A stretch of 55,963 bases of DNA from Ramlibacter sp. (GTDB lineage Bacteria > Pseudomonadota > Gammaproteobacteria > Burkholderiales > Burkholderiaceae_C). The DNA is taken from contig JAJTCN010000020.1 of the NCBI GenBank assembly GCA_021323335.1, positions 1 through 55,963 of the forward strand, in the 5' to 3' direction. Positions 42,285 through 52,061 of the stretch are shown here, one piece after another. Both the position numbers and the translations under genes were made by a program. Each line of letters starts with the position of its first letter. Position 1 is the stretch's first letter. Below the pieces are notes generated by a model. It was not told where the DNA came from. It saw only the letters and a program-made list of their open reading frames with translations, and ran no database searches.

Positions 42285-43895
42285 ATGAGAATTGAGGAAC
42301 TGCTCGCAAGGGCGGACACTGCTCTGGCGAGCCTGATGCCTCCGGGCTCCGCTCGCCTAGTGACGGCGATCGACCCTCAGCTCGGATACCCCAAGAGGTT
42401 GCTGCAGGTGCTTTTGCGATTGCGCCCGCCACATGCCCTCCTGGACGACGCAGGAACGCGCAGTCAGCTGCTGGCCATGCTGCCCCCCGTCGAAGCTCGC
42501 GCGCTAGCAGCGAGGCTCGGCGCCTCGCAACAGTTGGATCCATATCAATTCCTTGAGTCCTCGTCATTCAAGCGAGGGGGCGATCGTTTCATCCTTTTTG
42601 ATTTCTTCGGCGTCGGCTTACCCTTGGAGGAGGATCGTGAGCTGCCCCCAAGTTGGTCGGAAGTCACCCCGGTTTTCGGGCTCTTTCCCCATCAAGCACT
42701 CGCCCTAAGACGCGTCGAGGCTCATCTCGCGGTCGAACCACACCGTGCCTTACTGCACATGCCGACGGGATCGGGCAAGACTCGCACGGCAATGAACGTG
42801 GTCAGCAATTACCTGCGCGCAAGAGACCGCGGTGTTGTTGTGTGGCTCGCACATTCGGAGGAGTTGTGTGAGCAAGCTGCGGAGGAATTCGTCAAAGCGT
42901 GGGAGGCGATCGGCTCTCGGCCTGTTCCCCTAATACGCTACTGGGGCGCCTATGACTTTGATCTCCGAACGGTGGAGGACGGAATCGTTGTGGCAGGTTT
43001 GAAAAAGGCATTCGCGCGCCTGCGAACTGACGACCATCAGCTGAGAGCATTAAGCGGCAAGAACCCGCTGGTAGTCATGGACGAGGCACACCAGGCAATC
43101 GCACCTACATACCAGTTGATCATCAACCAGCTGCTTCGTCCCTACTCAGATGCGCGGCTGCTAGGCTTGTCCGCGACGCCGGGGCGGACATGGAACGATC
43201 CTGAGGCTGACCGTGAACTAGCCGACTTCTTTGCTTCGCGGAAGGTGACGTTACAGATTCAAGGCTTCGATAACCCGGTGGCTTACCTCATCAGTCGTGG
43301 CTATCTTGCCCAGCCTACGTTTGTCCCGATAGAAACGGCGACGAACGTGGTCCTCAGCGAAGAGGAGCAACGTCGGGTTCGAGAAACGTTTGAACTGCCA
43401 GCGTCTGTGCTCGATCGTCTTGCTGCAGACGAACAGCGGACACTCTTGGTAGTGCACCACGCAGAGCAGTTGCTGGGACGTCACAAACGCGTGATTCTCT
43501 TTGCTGCCTCGGTGCAGCAGAGCGACCTATTAGCGGCGGTTCTCGCCGCGCGCGGGCACTGGGCAGCGAGCATCACTTCAAAATCGCCGAATGGACGGGC
43601 CGCCTCCATTGCGGCTTTCAAAGATGATGGGCCGGAACCTAAGGTTCTCTGCAACTTTGGCGTCCTCACAACAGGATTCGACGCACCTAAGACAAGCGCC
43701 GCTCTGATAGCCCGTCCGACGTTATCCCTTGTCTTGTACAGCCAGATGGTTGGGCGCGCGATGCGAGGCAGAGCGGCCGGGGGAAATGAAACGTGCGAGA
43801 TCCTTACGGTTGTTGATACCCGGCTGCCAGGCTTTGGTTCTGTGGTGAATGCGTTTTCGAATTGGGAAGATGTGTGGAGGGATTCAAGTGAGTAA
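42285..43895 (+). CDS. SF2 DEAH helicase, probable SspF-type component
   Basis: A 536-residue helicase. Walker A is MPTGSGKTRTA (159-169), the DEAH box is VVMDEAHQA (264-272), SAT is in LGLSATPGRTW, and motif VI is QMVGRAMRG. The first 130 residues form an extra N-terminal domain of unknown fold. It looks like the helicase part of type III or type I restriction subunits without the nuclease. Its stop overlaps the GHKL ATPase start, and a PLD nuclease follows; this trio next to sspBCD matches my memory of the SspFGH module that damages unmodified DNA. The letter assignment is inferred from gene order. Confidence 0.85.
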   Translation: MRIEELLARADTALASLMPPGSARLVTAIDPQLGYPKRLLQVLLRLRPPHALLDDAGTRSQLLAMLPPVEARALAARLGASQQLDPYQFLESSSFKRGGDRFILFDFFGVGLPLEEDRELPPSWSEVTPVFGLFPHQALALRRVEAHLAVEPHRALLHMPTGSGKTRTAMNVVSNYLRARDRGVVVWLAHSEELCEQAAEEFVKAWEAIGSRPVPLIRYWGAYDFDLRTVEDGIVVAGLKKAFARLRTDDHQLRALSGKNPLVVMDEAHQAIAPTYQLIINQLLRPYSDARLLGLSATPGRTWNDPEADRELADFFASRKVTLQIQGFDNPVAYLISRGYLAQPTFVPIETATNVVLSEEEQRRVRETFELPASVLDRLAADEQRTLLVVHHAEQLLGRHKRVILFAASVQQSDLLAAVLAARGHWAASITSKSPNGRAASIAAFKDDGPEPKVLCNFGVLTTGFDAPKTSAALIARPTLSLVLYSQMVGRAMRGRAAGGNETCEILTVVDTRLPGFGSVVNAFSNWEDVWRDSSE

Positions 43896-45696
43896 GGTAG
43901 AAATTGTTCCAGCACGGCTCGCTGTTAAGGCGATGCGCGACAACGGGTACAAGAACGCAGCTTATGCCTTGGCTGAACTGATGGACAACTCCATCCAGGC
44001 GGGCGCGCGTCGAGTGGAGCTACTCTGCGTTCAACGTACTGAGTGGGTCGAACAGCGCAGCCGGCAGCGGATCGACCGCATTGCCGTACTTGACAACGGC
44101 CGCGGAATGAACGCGGAAGTCCTGCGCATGGCACTTCAGTTCGGTAATGGCACAAATTTAAGTCCCGAGCAGCAGACGAACATGGGGAAGTTCGGGATGG
44201 GCCTGCCGGCGTCGTCCGTTTCCCAGGCCCGTCGCGTAGACGTTTGGTCGTGGCAAGACGGATTCGAATCCGCTCTTCACAGCTACCTCGATATTCGAGA
44301 GATCGAGACAGGGAAACAAGATGAGATCCCGGAGCCGCGCCTGAAGAAGATTCCCAAGGATTGGTTGGGGTGGAGCACTTCTTTTGGCAAGTCTGGAACT
44401 CTGGTCGTTTGGTCAGAAATAGATCGTTGCATCTGGCGAACAGGCCGGGCGATCATAGATAACTCTGAGCAGCTTATTGGTCGCATGTACCGCAAGTTCT
44501 TGAACAGCGGAGAGGCGGAGATTCGCTTGGCGTGCATAGAAGGTGAAAGCCTGACATACGCGATCGACAAGATGGCCCGGCCCAATGATCCTCTGTACCT
44601 GATGACAGGAACCTCCACACCGGCGCCATATGATGAACAGCCGATGTTCGAGCCGTATCCTGATCCGGCTACATACGAGACGCGCGTTCCCGTACGCATC
44701 GGCCGCGAGACACACCATGTAAGTGTCCGGTGCAGCATGGCCAGGAAGAGTGCCCGTGAAGGAGGCACTGCGGGCAACCGCGACTACGGCACTCACGCTG
44801 CTCGCAACGTTGGGGTGTCAGTCCTTCGGGCTGGACGCGAACTCGAACTCGATCCCGCATGGGCTATGTCTGATGCACGAGAGCGCTGGTGGGGTGTTGA
44901 AGTAGAGTTTCCACCAGCCTTGGACGAGATTTTCGGAGTCACAAACAACAAGCAGCACGCGCGGAACTTTGGCGAGACAGCGACTTTTGACTTCAAAGAC
45001 TTGCTGAAGGACGGCAAAACCATCACAGCGGCAAAGGAAGAAATGCTTGCAGATGGTGACCCTCACGCACACTTGCTGGAGATCGCCCATCTGGTCAAGT
45101 CAAACATCAAGCAGATGCGCGATTTGGTAGATGTGCAGCTGAAGAATCAACGGAGCAAGGAAGCACGGCACGACACTGGCGCATTCGACGCGGAAAAGGA
45201 AGCAACCGAAAAAACGCGGCAACGTCAGGCCGAAGGCAAGCGGGGTGAAAGCGATGCCGATGAGGGGAAGCCTGTTGAGGAGCGCAAGAGCGAGATTGCG
45301 CAAACGTTGACGGATCAAGGTCTGAATCAGGCGGACGCTACTGAGCTAGCTAGCAGCGCTATCGAGGGCTCACTCAAGTACATCTTTGCCGAGGCAAATC
45401 TTGATAGTCCGGCCTTCTTTTCGGTGCAGCCACGCGGTGGTGCGCTGATTGTTACGCTGAACACTCGACACCCTGCGTACTCCAGGCTGGTAGACGTGCT
45501 GGAGAAGGATCGCTCTAACCAGTCAACGGAAAACCTACAAGAACGCCTCGAAAATGCGTTGGCCGGTCTGAAACTGCTCTTGATGGCCTGGGCGCGGTAC
45601 GAAGATGAACAGGATTCAAGCCGACGAGAGCACGCGCAAGATGCTCGGGTGGACTGGGGTCGAATTGCGCGCCGTTTTCTTGATCGCAGCGACTAA
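43888..45696 (+). CDS. GHKL ATPase (Hsp90/MutL/MORC-like), probable SspG-type component
   Basis: A 602-residue protein from a GTG start that overlaps the helicase stop (GTGAGTAA) and has GGAGGG in front. The Bergerat ATP site is complete: ELMDNSIQAGA (30-40), DNGRGM (69-74) and GKFGMG (100-105). The middle resembles an S5-like/transducer domain. A charged coiled-coil region (about 395-455, EKEATEKTRQRQAEGKRGES) follows, then a helical end. ATP-gated dimerisation on DNA, as in MutL or MORC proteins, is likely. It links a helicase and a PLD nuclease in one operon, so it may act as the clamp or sensor of the effector complex. Confidence 0.83.
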   Translation: MSKVEIVPARLAVKAMRDNGYKNAAYALAELMDNSIQAGARRVELLCVQRTEWVEQRSRQRIDRIAVLDNGRGMNAEVLRMALQFGNGTNLSPEQQTNMGKFGMGLPASSVSQARRVDVWSWQDGFESALHSYLDIREIETGKQDEIPEPRLKKIPKDWLGWSTSFGKSGTLVVWSEIDRCIWRTGRAIIDNSEQLIGRMYRKFLNSGEAEIRLACIEGESLTYAIDKMARPNDPLYLMTGTSTPAPYDEQPMFEPYPDPATYETRVPVRIGRETHHVSVRCSMARKSAREGGTAGNRDYGTHAARNVGVSVLRAGRELELDPAWAMSDARERWWGVEVEFPPALDEIFGVTNNKQHARNFGETATFDFKDLLKDGKTITAAKEEMLADGDPHAHLLEIAHLVKSNIKQMRDLVDVQLKNQRSKEARHDTGAFDAEKEATEKTRQRQAEGKRGESDADEGKPVEERKSEIAQTLTDQGLNQADATELASSAIEGSLKYIFAEANLDSPAFFSVQPRGGALIVTLNTRHPAYSRLVDVLEKDRSNQSTENLQERLENALAGLKLLLMAWARYEDEQDSSRREHAQDARVDWGRIARRFLDRSD

Positions 45697-45707
45697 AGGC
45701 AAGCACC

Positions 45708-46721
45708 TTGCCGAATCTCCCACGGTCCGCTCGGCGTCATCGAGTTCAGGAAGATCGTTCAACGTACCTAGTTCCGGACAGAACGTACCCTTTCAGCGGC
45801 GCGCTGATGGATGGCAGGAAGGGTGCCTCATGGGTCGTAGACGCCCTCGCTCAGACCTCCGCCGCGGTATCGCTGTGCTCCGCATACTTGCGCTCAGAGG
45901 TGCTCACTAGGCTGCTGTCAGTGCAACTTGCAGGGCCGCCGGGGCGTGTCCTGACGCGATGGCAGCTTGGCGATTTATTGGCGGGCGCGTCTGACCTTGA
46001 CGCATACACCGCTGCATCTAACGCAGGCTTCAAGTTCTTTATCCGACTTGACTACCACGGCAAAGTGTTCTCGATTCCTGACCGCGGCATACTCGTAGGA
46101 AGCGCGAATGCAACTCTTTCCGGATTCGGACTGAAAGATGGGGCGAATGAAGAAGTCTGCACGATAGTCCCGCCGCTACTAGCAAATCTTCACCTGGTGG
46201 ACGGACTTTTTGCAGGGGCGATCCTCCTCGACGATCAGCTATTCAAGGAGATTCGAAGTGCTGTTCTTGAGGCAGGCACCCACCCCTCCGCTCCGTCGCA
46301 CTGGCCAGCATCACTAATGAGCAAGCTTCACGTCGTGCACACGGTGGGTCGGCTCCTGCTGGAGGAGTGCTTTTGGTCAGCCCCCTCCGTCACGGGGGAC
46401 GCCGTCGAGCAGGTGGATGAGCACGATAGACATTTGCTTGGATTGGCGCCGTCCGCCTCCCGCGTTGAAGAAGTCAAGCGAGCTCTCGCAAGCTCCCGCA
46501 TGTATATGTGGCTTGTGCAAAGACTGGAAAGCGAAGGCCGTGAAATGTACTTTGGAGAGCTGTCTGCTGCACTTCAGAGCAGCCTCCTCGATAACCCCGG
46601 CGTACATCGGCGCGACGCCAAGCTCCTATTGCAGAATCTTCTCACCTGGTGCGAGCGAGTGCGAGACACACAGGTGGTAATTGACCGCCCGAGCTATTCC
46701 CAACGGGTTCGACTGGCGTAA
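45708..46721 (+). CDS. PLD-superfamily nuclease, probable SspH-type component
   Basis: A 337-residue protein. The phospholipase-D active-site block reads HGKVFSIPDRGILVGSANAT (117-136): His and Lys of the HxK pair are present and GSxN follows at the expected distance. Only one HKD-type motif is seen, so a dimer would build the active site. The start is TTG with AAAGG upstream; a later ATG would lose the first strand. It is the third gene of the helicase-GHKL-PLD operon and is the likely nuclease of the module. It converges on sspD. Confidence 0.75.
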   Translation: MPNLPRSARRHRVQEDRSTYLVPDRTYPFSGALMDGRKGASWVVDALAQTSAAVSLCSAYLRSEVLTRLLSVQLAGPPGRVLTRWQLGDLLAGASDLDAYTAASNAGFKFFIRLDYHGKVFSIPDRGILVGSANATLSGFGLKDGANEEVCTIVPPLLANLHLVDGLFAGAILLDDQLFKEIRSAVLEAGTHPSAPSHWPASLMSKLHVVHTVGRLLLEECFWSAPSVTGDAVEQVDEHDRHLLGLAPSASRVEEVKRALASSRMYMWLVQRLESEGREMYFGELSAALQSSLLDNPGVHRRDAKLLLQNLLTWCERVRDTQVVIDRPSYSQRVRLA

Positions 46722-46764
46722 GGACTGCTCGAACATGCCGAGGCACAGGTTCGGCAAGTGCAGA

Positions 46765-47691
46765 CTACTTGTGGCACACCAGGCAAGCCCCTCCGCCTTC
46801 ATCCTCTAGGTACATCTCATCGATATCGAGCGGTTCTTCCAGCTTGGCAGTCTCGCAGAGCGGATTTCCGAAGGAGTCCGGCGAGGCTGATTCGCGCACC
46901 ACCAACTGCGGCGGCGAAGGTGGAGATTCGACTCGAAGCGGATTCACTCTCCGGCGAGCCAACTCGCGGTCGCGACGCACCTTAAATTCCGCTTCGATTT
47001 CGGCCATGCGTTCTGGGCGCTCGAGCTGCTCCAACGACTCTCGCATCGTCCAACTGAACGGGGAGCCATGTTCGAGAGCCGACTTCTCGTAGGCTTTGGC
47101 TTCCTCAAAACTCTCAGGATGCCTGCGTTTGAGCTGCACCCATTCGATCTTTTGCTGAAAGAAGCAGAAGGTGCATCCACTCCGCGACCGCCACTCATAG
47201 TACTTGGGCAACCCAATGCCAGACTGGTGAAGGATCTCCAACACACCTTGCTTGTCAATACCTTCCTCTCGAAACGGAAGCCGCACGATTAGATTGTCGT
47301 CCTGAGCAATCATTCCGTCTCGCTGGTCCTCGTCTGCGCGGATCGCGACATAGCTGTATACCTTCTCCTTCGCGGCCAACCATGGACGAATCCATTGTTT
47401 AAACGGCTGTAGCTTCAGCTGCCGAGTGCACCACCTTGTTTGAGCTGACGGCAAGAAGTGCCCGTACTGCTTCAACCAGAAATCGAAGTCTCGCTGCGGA
47501 TCCAGCCGAAGTATTGGCTTTCCTAAGACTCCTTCGAGTGCGCCAAGGAACTCGTAAACCTCAGGCAGCTCTTTTCCAGTGTCGGTGAAGAAGTATTCGA
47601 TGTCGATTTCAGGATGGTTCAGGCTCATGTACACCGCTAGAGCGGCACTGTCCTTGCCACCTGATATGCCCAGAACATGGTGCTCTTTCAT
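46765..47691 (-). CDS. sspD: SspD/DndC-like PP-loop ATPase (PAPS-reductase fold)
   Basis: A 308-residue enzyme predicted to activate the DNA backbone phosphate with ATP and pass sulfur to it in phosphorothioation. The PP-loop SGGKDS is at 10-15. Conserved cysteines at 88 (WCTRQLK), 173 and 176 (SGCTFCFF), with a C-terminal CLVC pair (303, 306), could hold an iron-sulfur cluster as in DndC. The start overlaps the sspC stop by four bases (ATGA). Gene order B-C-D matches the Ssp system. A PAPS reductase of sulfur assimilation is unlikely in this setting. It lies last in the modification operon. Confidence 0.85.
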   Translation of the reverse strand: MKEHHVLGISGGKDSAALAVYMSLNHPEIDIEYFFTDTGKELPEVYEFLGALEGVLGKPILRLDPQRDFDFWLKQYGHFLPSAQTRWCTRQLKLQPFKQWIRPWLAAKEKVYSYVAIRADEDQRDGMIAQDDNLIVRLPFREEGIDKQGVLEILHQSGIGLPKYYEWRSRSGCTFCFFQQKIEWVQLKRRHPESFEEAKAYEKSALEHGSPFSWTMRESLEQLERPERMAEIEAEFKVRRDRELARRRVNPLRVESPPSPPQLVVRESASPDSFGNPLCETAKLEEPLDIDEMYLEDEGGGACLVCHK

Positions 47692-50600
47692 TCCGCCACC
47701 TCCTTTTCGGTTTTCTTCGTAAGCAGGACTGCCCCAACTTCTGCCAATGCAGCAAGGGCGACCTCGTGCCGTTCTTGCTGCAGATTGAGCAAAAGCTTGT
47801 GGGCTAGCTGGTTGACCAGCCCTTGGTCGCTCTCATCAATATCGACGGATCCGCTCGCGTTCTTTCCCTTGCTGCCCCCAAAGACCAGCCCTATAGCACG
47901 GCGTGTCGTCGCACGACCCCGAAACGAGGCGAGCGCCTCAGCACGCCGGAAGTCCTGCGCCCAAGACGTCAACTGCAAAATCACGGAGTCCATGTCGCGA
48001 TCCACCCACTGCAAGGGGGGCTTGCTGCATGCCAGGCTGATAAGACCTTCGACAGCCGGCAGCGAGCCGTCGAACGTTTCGAGCCTTGAGATAAATGCTT
48101 CCAACCTAAAGTCGCCTGCGACACCTTTGACTACGCGCGCCCGATCTCGAAGGCGTTCGAGTTGAGGCAGCGGGTGATCAAGAGCATCAAACAGCGTTTC
48201 TTTGATCTGGCGGATGAGCTTGGGGTATGCCTCCTGCAGTTCTCTCAGAATGTCACTGAGCTGACGTTCGACTTCGGTGGCACTAGATGCATTCAACAGT
48301 GATGGCAGATCTGCGAACAGCACCTTGTGGGGATCGTTGGCGCGCAGTAGCATGGTGCGAACTTGCTGCGCCTCTTTAGAGATGCCGGTCGTCCGTTTAG
48401 TCCAGGCAGGCAGCGATACCACCACGCCCACGAGGCCGCGCGCCACCTCCAGCGGCTGCCGACCCTTCACGGTAGGCACGGCTTTGGCGACCGCAGCTAC
48501 ATAAGCAGCCTGATCACTAGACGCGGCAACGTACTTAAACGCTACCTGCTTCGGGTCGCTGAGCCATTCGTCAATTAGCGCTTCCGAGAGTTCTGGGGTG
48601 AATACGCCATCGACGTACAACGCTAACGCATGCCGGTGAGCAAGAAACATCGCCATCGCAAGGACCGGGCGAATGCCGGCACGCAACCCGTACGGTTCCT
48701 TGGACCACTGTTCGTAGAGGTCCGAAAGATGAGTGGTTCCGGCCTTCGACAGCGACTCCCACGAGTCGCGCCATAGACTGATCATGTGACCCGAGCCGTC
48801 CCTCTCCAGAGGTTCGGCAAAGGCCCATTGTCCGGGAGCTATCTCTCGATGTAGTCCTGATGCCTTCAGGATGCTGTAGTACAGGCCAGCGTCCGCTGGG
48901 TACCCTTGGTAGCCCAAATTCTCATCAGCTTGGAAGCCGACCATCCTGTACATCAGATCCTTGCGAGCTCGGTTGCTATTTGCAGACGGATCCTCCCGGT
49001 TCAACAGCTCACTCTTGATAACCGGCGTGCGCTTATAAATTTCAGCGGCGATGCGTGAAGCGATTGGCGAGATCGCTCTAGATGCATCCACTGACTGAGC
49101 CTTTCCTCGCCAGTACCAGGTGGACAGGGAGAAGGCATCGGCAAGCTCGTCCTCCAGATTCGCCCGAGCCCCACTGATTCTTCCAACTAGCTCCTTCCGA
49201 GCCACGGCGTCGCCTTCGAGCTCGGACCTGGTCCGCATGACTGTTTCACAAGCGACCAACTCGAGGGCCAGTTCCGAGATGCGCTGTGCGTTCTCGGGGG
49301 TTCCCCACACCATCAACGAGGCCTCGGGCCTGCGAGACAACTCTTGGATCCGCCTTTTCGCACCGTCAGTCCCACTGTTCAGACTTGGCAAGCAAAGTAG
49401 GAAGGCGCCGGCACTCCCCTTACCAAACGCGAATGAGGCAAGGAGATGCTCGGCGGTGTCGAGATCGACGAGGTGTCGCGAGAACCAACGCATCGTTCCT
49501 GTCTCGTGGTACAGACGCTTTGCGAGGATTGGCTGGAGGTCCGCGAGGGCCGAGAGTCTTGAGAAGTCAGGCGCCCCGAGCTCTGCGCGGGCATGCGCTA
49601 TCGCGCTCTCGACGTCAAAGTCGCTCCCGGCGAAGACGCCGAAAGCATTCAAATGCTTTCGCTCGATAAGAATCTTCCAGGCGACCAGATCCTCCACGGC
49701 GCGCTGGACTTCCTCACGCTTTGCACCCTGCACACAGACCGACAGAACATCAAGCTCAGGGGCGAGGCCTGATCCTCCGCGGAAGAGTTCGATCAGAGCC
49801 ACGCACTTAGTCAGTTCCACGTGGGCCGGGGTTCCCTTTGCCTCTGCTCGTTCCACTGCTTCGGCGGCCACTGCCCACCTGTGTCCGTCAGGTGACGCGA
49901 GAATTGCTGGCTCCAAATTTGCCGCCAGGTAGTCCCAGAACCGTGCTGGTCCATACATCGAACTCCATTCGACGGGGCTCTCCGCCAGAAACTCGACGAA
50001 GCCAAGCGGTTCTCTCGATGCAAGAAACCCAAAGGTGCTGCGTTCGTTTTGACTGAACCTCCGCCGTGAGATTGGGCCGAGCAGCGCCGCGACAACTGGA
50101 TGCAGTGGCCAACAACGCGAGATCCCGGCATCGATGGATGCAGGCGTCCCAGGTCTCCGAATCCTCATGGCCTTGGCTACAGCTCTGGCCGTAGGAATCG
50201 CCCCTGTTGCGTCTACCTCGGACTTGACTTCGATCGCGCGGCTTACGAGCTCTACCACTTCGTCTGTGGCGGCGACCAATGGAATATCGACGAAACGACC
50301 TTGTACCTTGGACCACTCCTCCCGCGCGTCCCGACCTAGGCGAGTTGCGTAAGCCTCAAATGGTTGGTGAAGGATTCCGACCACGACAAGCTTGCCCTGT
50401 GCTCGGTTTGCTGCTTCGGCCAGTTGCTGATAAAAGTAGATGTCTTCACCTGCCTGCGCTGCCGACTCAAGAAACTTCCCGAGTTCGTCTATCACCACAA
50501 GGACGCCCTGGGGATGAGCGTCGGCACTAGCCACCAACTCATTAATGAGATCTCGGCGCGGCCCACGCTTGGGTCGAACTTCGGCAAGCTTTTGCGCGAT

Positions 50601-51014
50601 TTCCTCGCTCGCTTTTCCCCTTTTGCCCACCACCGGGACCACCAGCCAGCCGTCTCCGGACGCGCGGAATGCAGTGCCCACTGAGCTCTCGGCCGGCAAA
50701 TCCAAAATGTCTCTTGCACGAGCACGCAGGACCTTGTTTCTACCGACCAGTGAACAGAGCATCAATGCCAGCGACGATTTGCCGCCGCCGTATGGACCCG
50801 TCCAAGTAAACGCGCGCTGTCGCGTGTCCTGTATGTGCCGCGCCATGGTTTCGAGCAAAGTTCGCGCGGTTCCCTGGCACACGTATCCGGAGAGCGCCCC
50901 GTCGTCGCCAATGTCTGCGTCAATGCGCACTGACCGTTGAAACTGGCGTGAGATCGAGACGACCTCGGACAACGGCCAAAAGTCAGGGACTGAGGGGGCT
51001 TTAGTTCTTGCCAT
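47688..51014 (-). CDS. sspC: SspC-like large P-loop ATPase
   Basis: A 1108-residue cytoplasmic ATPase. Walker A is GPYGGGKSSLAL (73-84) and Walker B GVLVVIDELGKFLE. The remainder is helical with no recognised nuclease domain. The ATG at 51014 overlaps the sspB stop by 14 bases; the frame is open further upstream but inside sspB. The BREX ATPase BrxC/PglY has a similar size and P-loop; the neighbours (DUF4007, DndC-like) argue for the phosphorothioation ATPase SspC instead. It should provide energy or remodelling for sulfur insertion by SspB/SspD. Confidence 0.8.
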   Translation of the reverse strand: MARTKAPSVPDFWPLSEVVSISRQFQRSVRIDADIGDDGALSGYVCQGTARTLLETMARHIQDTRQRAFTWTGPYGGGKSSLALMLCSLVGRNKVLRARARDILDLPAESSVGTAFRASGDGWLVVPVVGKRGKASEEIAQKLAEVRPKRGPRRDLINELVASADAHPQGVLVVIDELGKFLESAAQAGEDIYFYQQLAEAANRAQGKLVVVGILHQPFEAYATRLGRDAREEWSKVQGRFVDIPLVAATDEVVELVSRAIEVKSEVDATGAIPTARAVAKAMRIRRPGTPASIDAGISRCWPLHPVVAALLGPISRRRFSQNERSTFGFLASREPLGFVEFLAESPVEWSSMYGPARFWDYLAANLEPAILASPDGHRWAVAAEAVERAEAKGTPAHVELTKCVALIELFRGGSGLAPELDVLSVCVQGAKREEVQRAVEDLVAWKILIERKHLNAFGVFAGSDFDVESAIAHARAELGAPDFSRLSALADLQPILAKRLYHETGTMRWFSRHLVDLDTAEHLLASFAFGKGSAGAFLLCLPSLNSGTDGAKRRIQELSRRPEASLMVWGTPENAQRISELALELVACETVMRTRSELEGDAVARKELVGRISGARANLEDELADAFSLSTWYWRGKAQSVDASRAISPIASRIAAEIYKRTPVIKSELLNREDPSANSNRARKDLMYRMVGFQADENLGYQGYPADAGLYYSILKASGLHREIAPGQWAFAEPLERDGSGHMISLWRDSWESLSKAGTTHLSDLYEQWSKEPYGLRAGIRPVLAMAMFLAHRHALALYVDGVFTPELSEALIDEWLSDPKQVAFKYVAASSDQAAYVAAVAKAVPTVKGRQPLEVARGLVGVVVSLPAWTKRTTGISKEAQQVRTMLLRANDPHKVLFADLPSLLNASSATEVERQLSDILRELQEAYPKLIRQIKETLFDALDHPLPQLERLRDRARVVKGVAGDFRLEAFISRLETFDGSLPAVEGLISLACSKPPLQWVDRDMDSVILQLTSWAQDFRRAEALASFRGRATTRRAIGLVFGGSKGKNASGSVDIDESDQGLVNQLAHKLLLNLQQERHEVALAALAEVGAVLLTKKTEKEVAE

Positions 51015-51930
51015 ATGCAGCCTGCAGCAGCTTAATTTTTGTTTGTTGAATCTGTTGAAGTGCTGTACCAGTGCGCGTGACCTGTCGAATGCCGGCCTGC
51101 TCGGTCCAGGCGATCTCACCATTGCTCAACGTCTCTAGTGCCATCAGTCGTTCAGCGACGCTATCCTCATCCAGTTTGAACACACGCCCCGGCGAGCCGT
51201 AGTCGTGCGCAACGCGATCGAACGCCATCACTGCACCCTGATGCTCAAGACGTTGCCAGTAGTCGAGCAGCGCATAAGCGAACACTCCGTCGGGCAGGGA
51301 CCGCTTAGAGCCGCGCCTAAATTCGAAGGCGCCTCGCGCATTCTGTTGAATGAGCCCGAGCTCACCGAGAAGTGGCTCGCTCATTTCCTCGGGCGAGTCG
51401 CCGCCGGCACGCGGTACGTAACTGCGGATGCAACACTCGACATCCCGCTTCAGCGTGGCCAATGAGATTCGAAGACTGTGTTCCGCGATCAACCCACTCA
51501 ACGCGCTGACCACGGCATCACGGTCGAACACTTGCTGCGCCACATGATTGAACACGTAGTACCAGGTGGTGGTCTTATCCGGGGTGCTTGCAAGACGCCA
51601 GTGCATCAGCCACGTTGTGGCCGGCTTCTCACAAAACGGGTCGAGGCCCGAGCCGGGAGCAAACAAGAGGCTTCCAAGTTCAGTCGCTGCATATCCTGCG
51701 TCCGCGTCCTCGATCACATGACAGGCGGAGGCCCAGAACCGCATCGAGGCGACCATGTTTTTCCCGACGCCGAATCCCGCAATGGCCGACTCATCGGTGA
51801 ACACGGTCCTTGTCTTGGATGGCTCTACGTTAGTGACTGCTTCGTAGGCTTTCCGCAGCCAGAGCTGTCGGAGGGGAAACGTCTCGTGGCCTGAGAACTG
51901 AGGTTTACCTGCAAATGGAAGAGGAGGCAT
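51001..51930 (-). CDS. sspB: SspB-like DUF4007 protein (predicted DNA nickase of the modification module)
   Basis: A 309-residue protein with the DUF4007 signature FSGHETFPLRQLWLRKAYEA (12-31) and the FGVGKNMVASMRFWASA block (53-69). My recollection is that SspB contains DUF4007 and nicks DNA at the site to be sulfurated. It overlaps sspC by 14 bases. The 131-base gap to the methyltransferase-like gene upstream contains a minus-strand TATACA and may hold a second promoter. Active-site residues cannot be assigned by eye. Confidence 0.82.
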   Translation of the reverse strand: MPPLPFAGKPQFSGHETFPLRQLWLRKAYEAVTNVEPSKTRTVFTDESAIAGFGVGKNMVASMRFWASACHVIEDADAGYAATELGSLLFAPGSGLDPFCEKPATTWLMHWRLASTPDKTTTWYYVFNHVAQQVFDRDAVVSALSGLIAEHSLRISLATLKRDVECCIRSYVPRAGGDSPEEMSEPLLGELGLIQQNARGAFEFRRGSKRSLPDGVFAYALLDYWQRLEHQGAVMAFDRVAHDYGSPGRVFKLDEDSVAERLMALETLSNGEIAWTEQAGIRQVTRTGTALQQIQQTKIKLLQAAYGKN

Positions 51931-52061
51931 GGCCGAAGCTTACACCCCGGCCTGGAAGATGTCTCCAGGCGCGTGCCATTTAGTCTGTATAAACCTACAG
52001 TCATTAGGTGAGGCCTGCCCTGAACTGCGCCGACCCCCCTCAAGAAGGCTCTGCTTCACAG

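Noticed and set aside
42285..46721. DISARM or type III restriction-modification reading of the helicase and PLD genes
   Set aside because: No DUF1998 protein, no DNA methyltransferase partner, and a GHKL ATPase between them, which those systems lack.
47688..51930. BREX-type reading (BrxC-like ATPase with a PAPS-reductase-like BrxP)
   Set aside because: No PglZ, BrxA/B or BREX methyltransferase is present, whereas DUF4007 and SspE/SspFGH-like genes fit the Ssp system.
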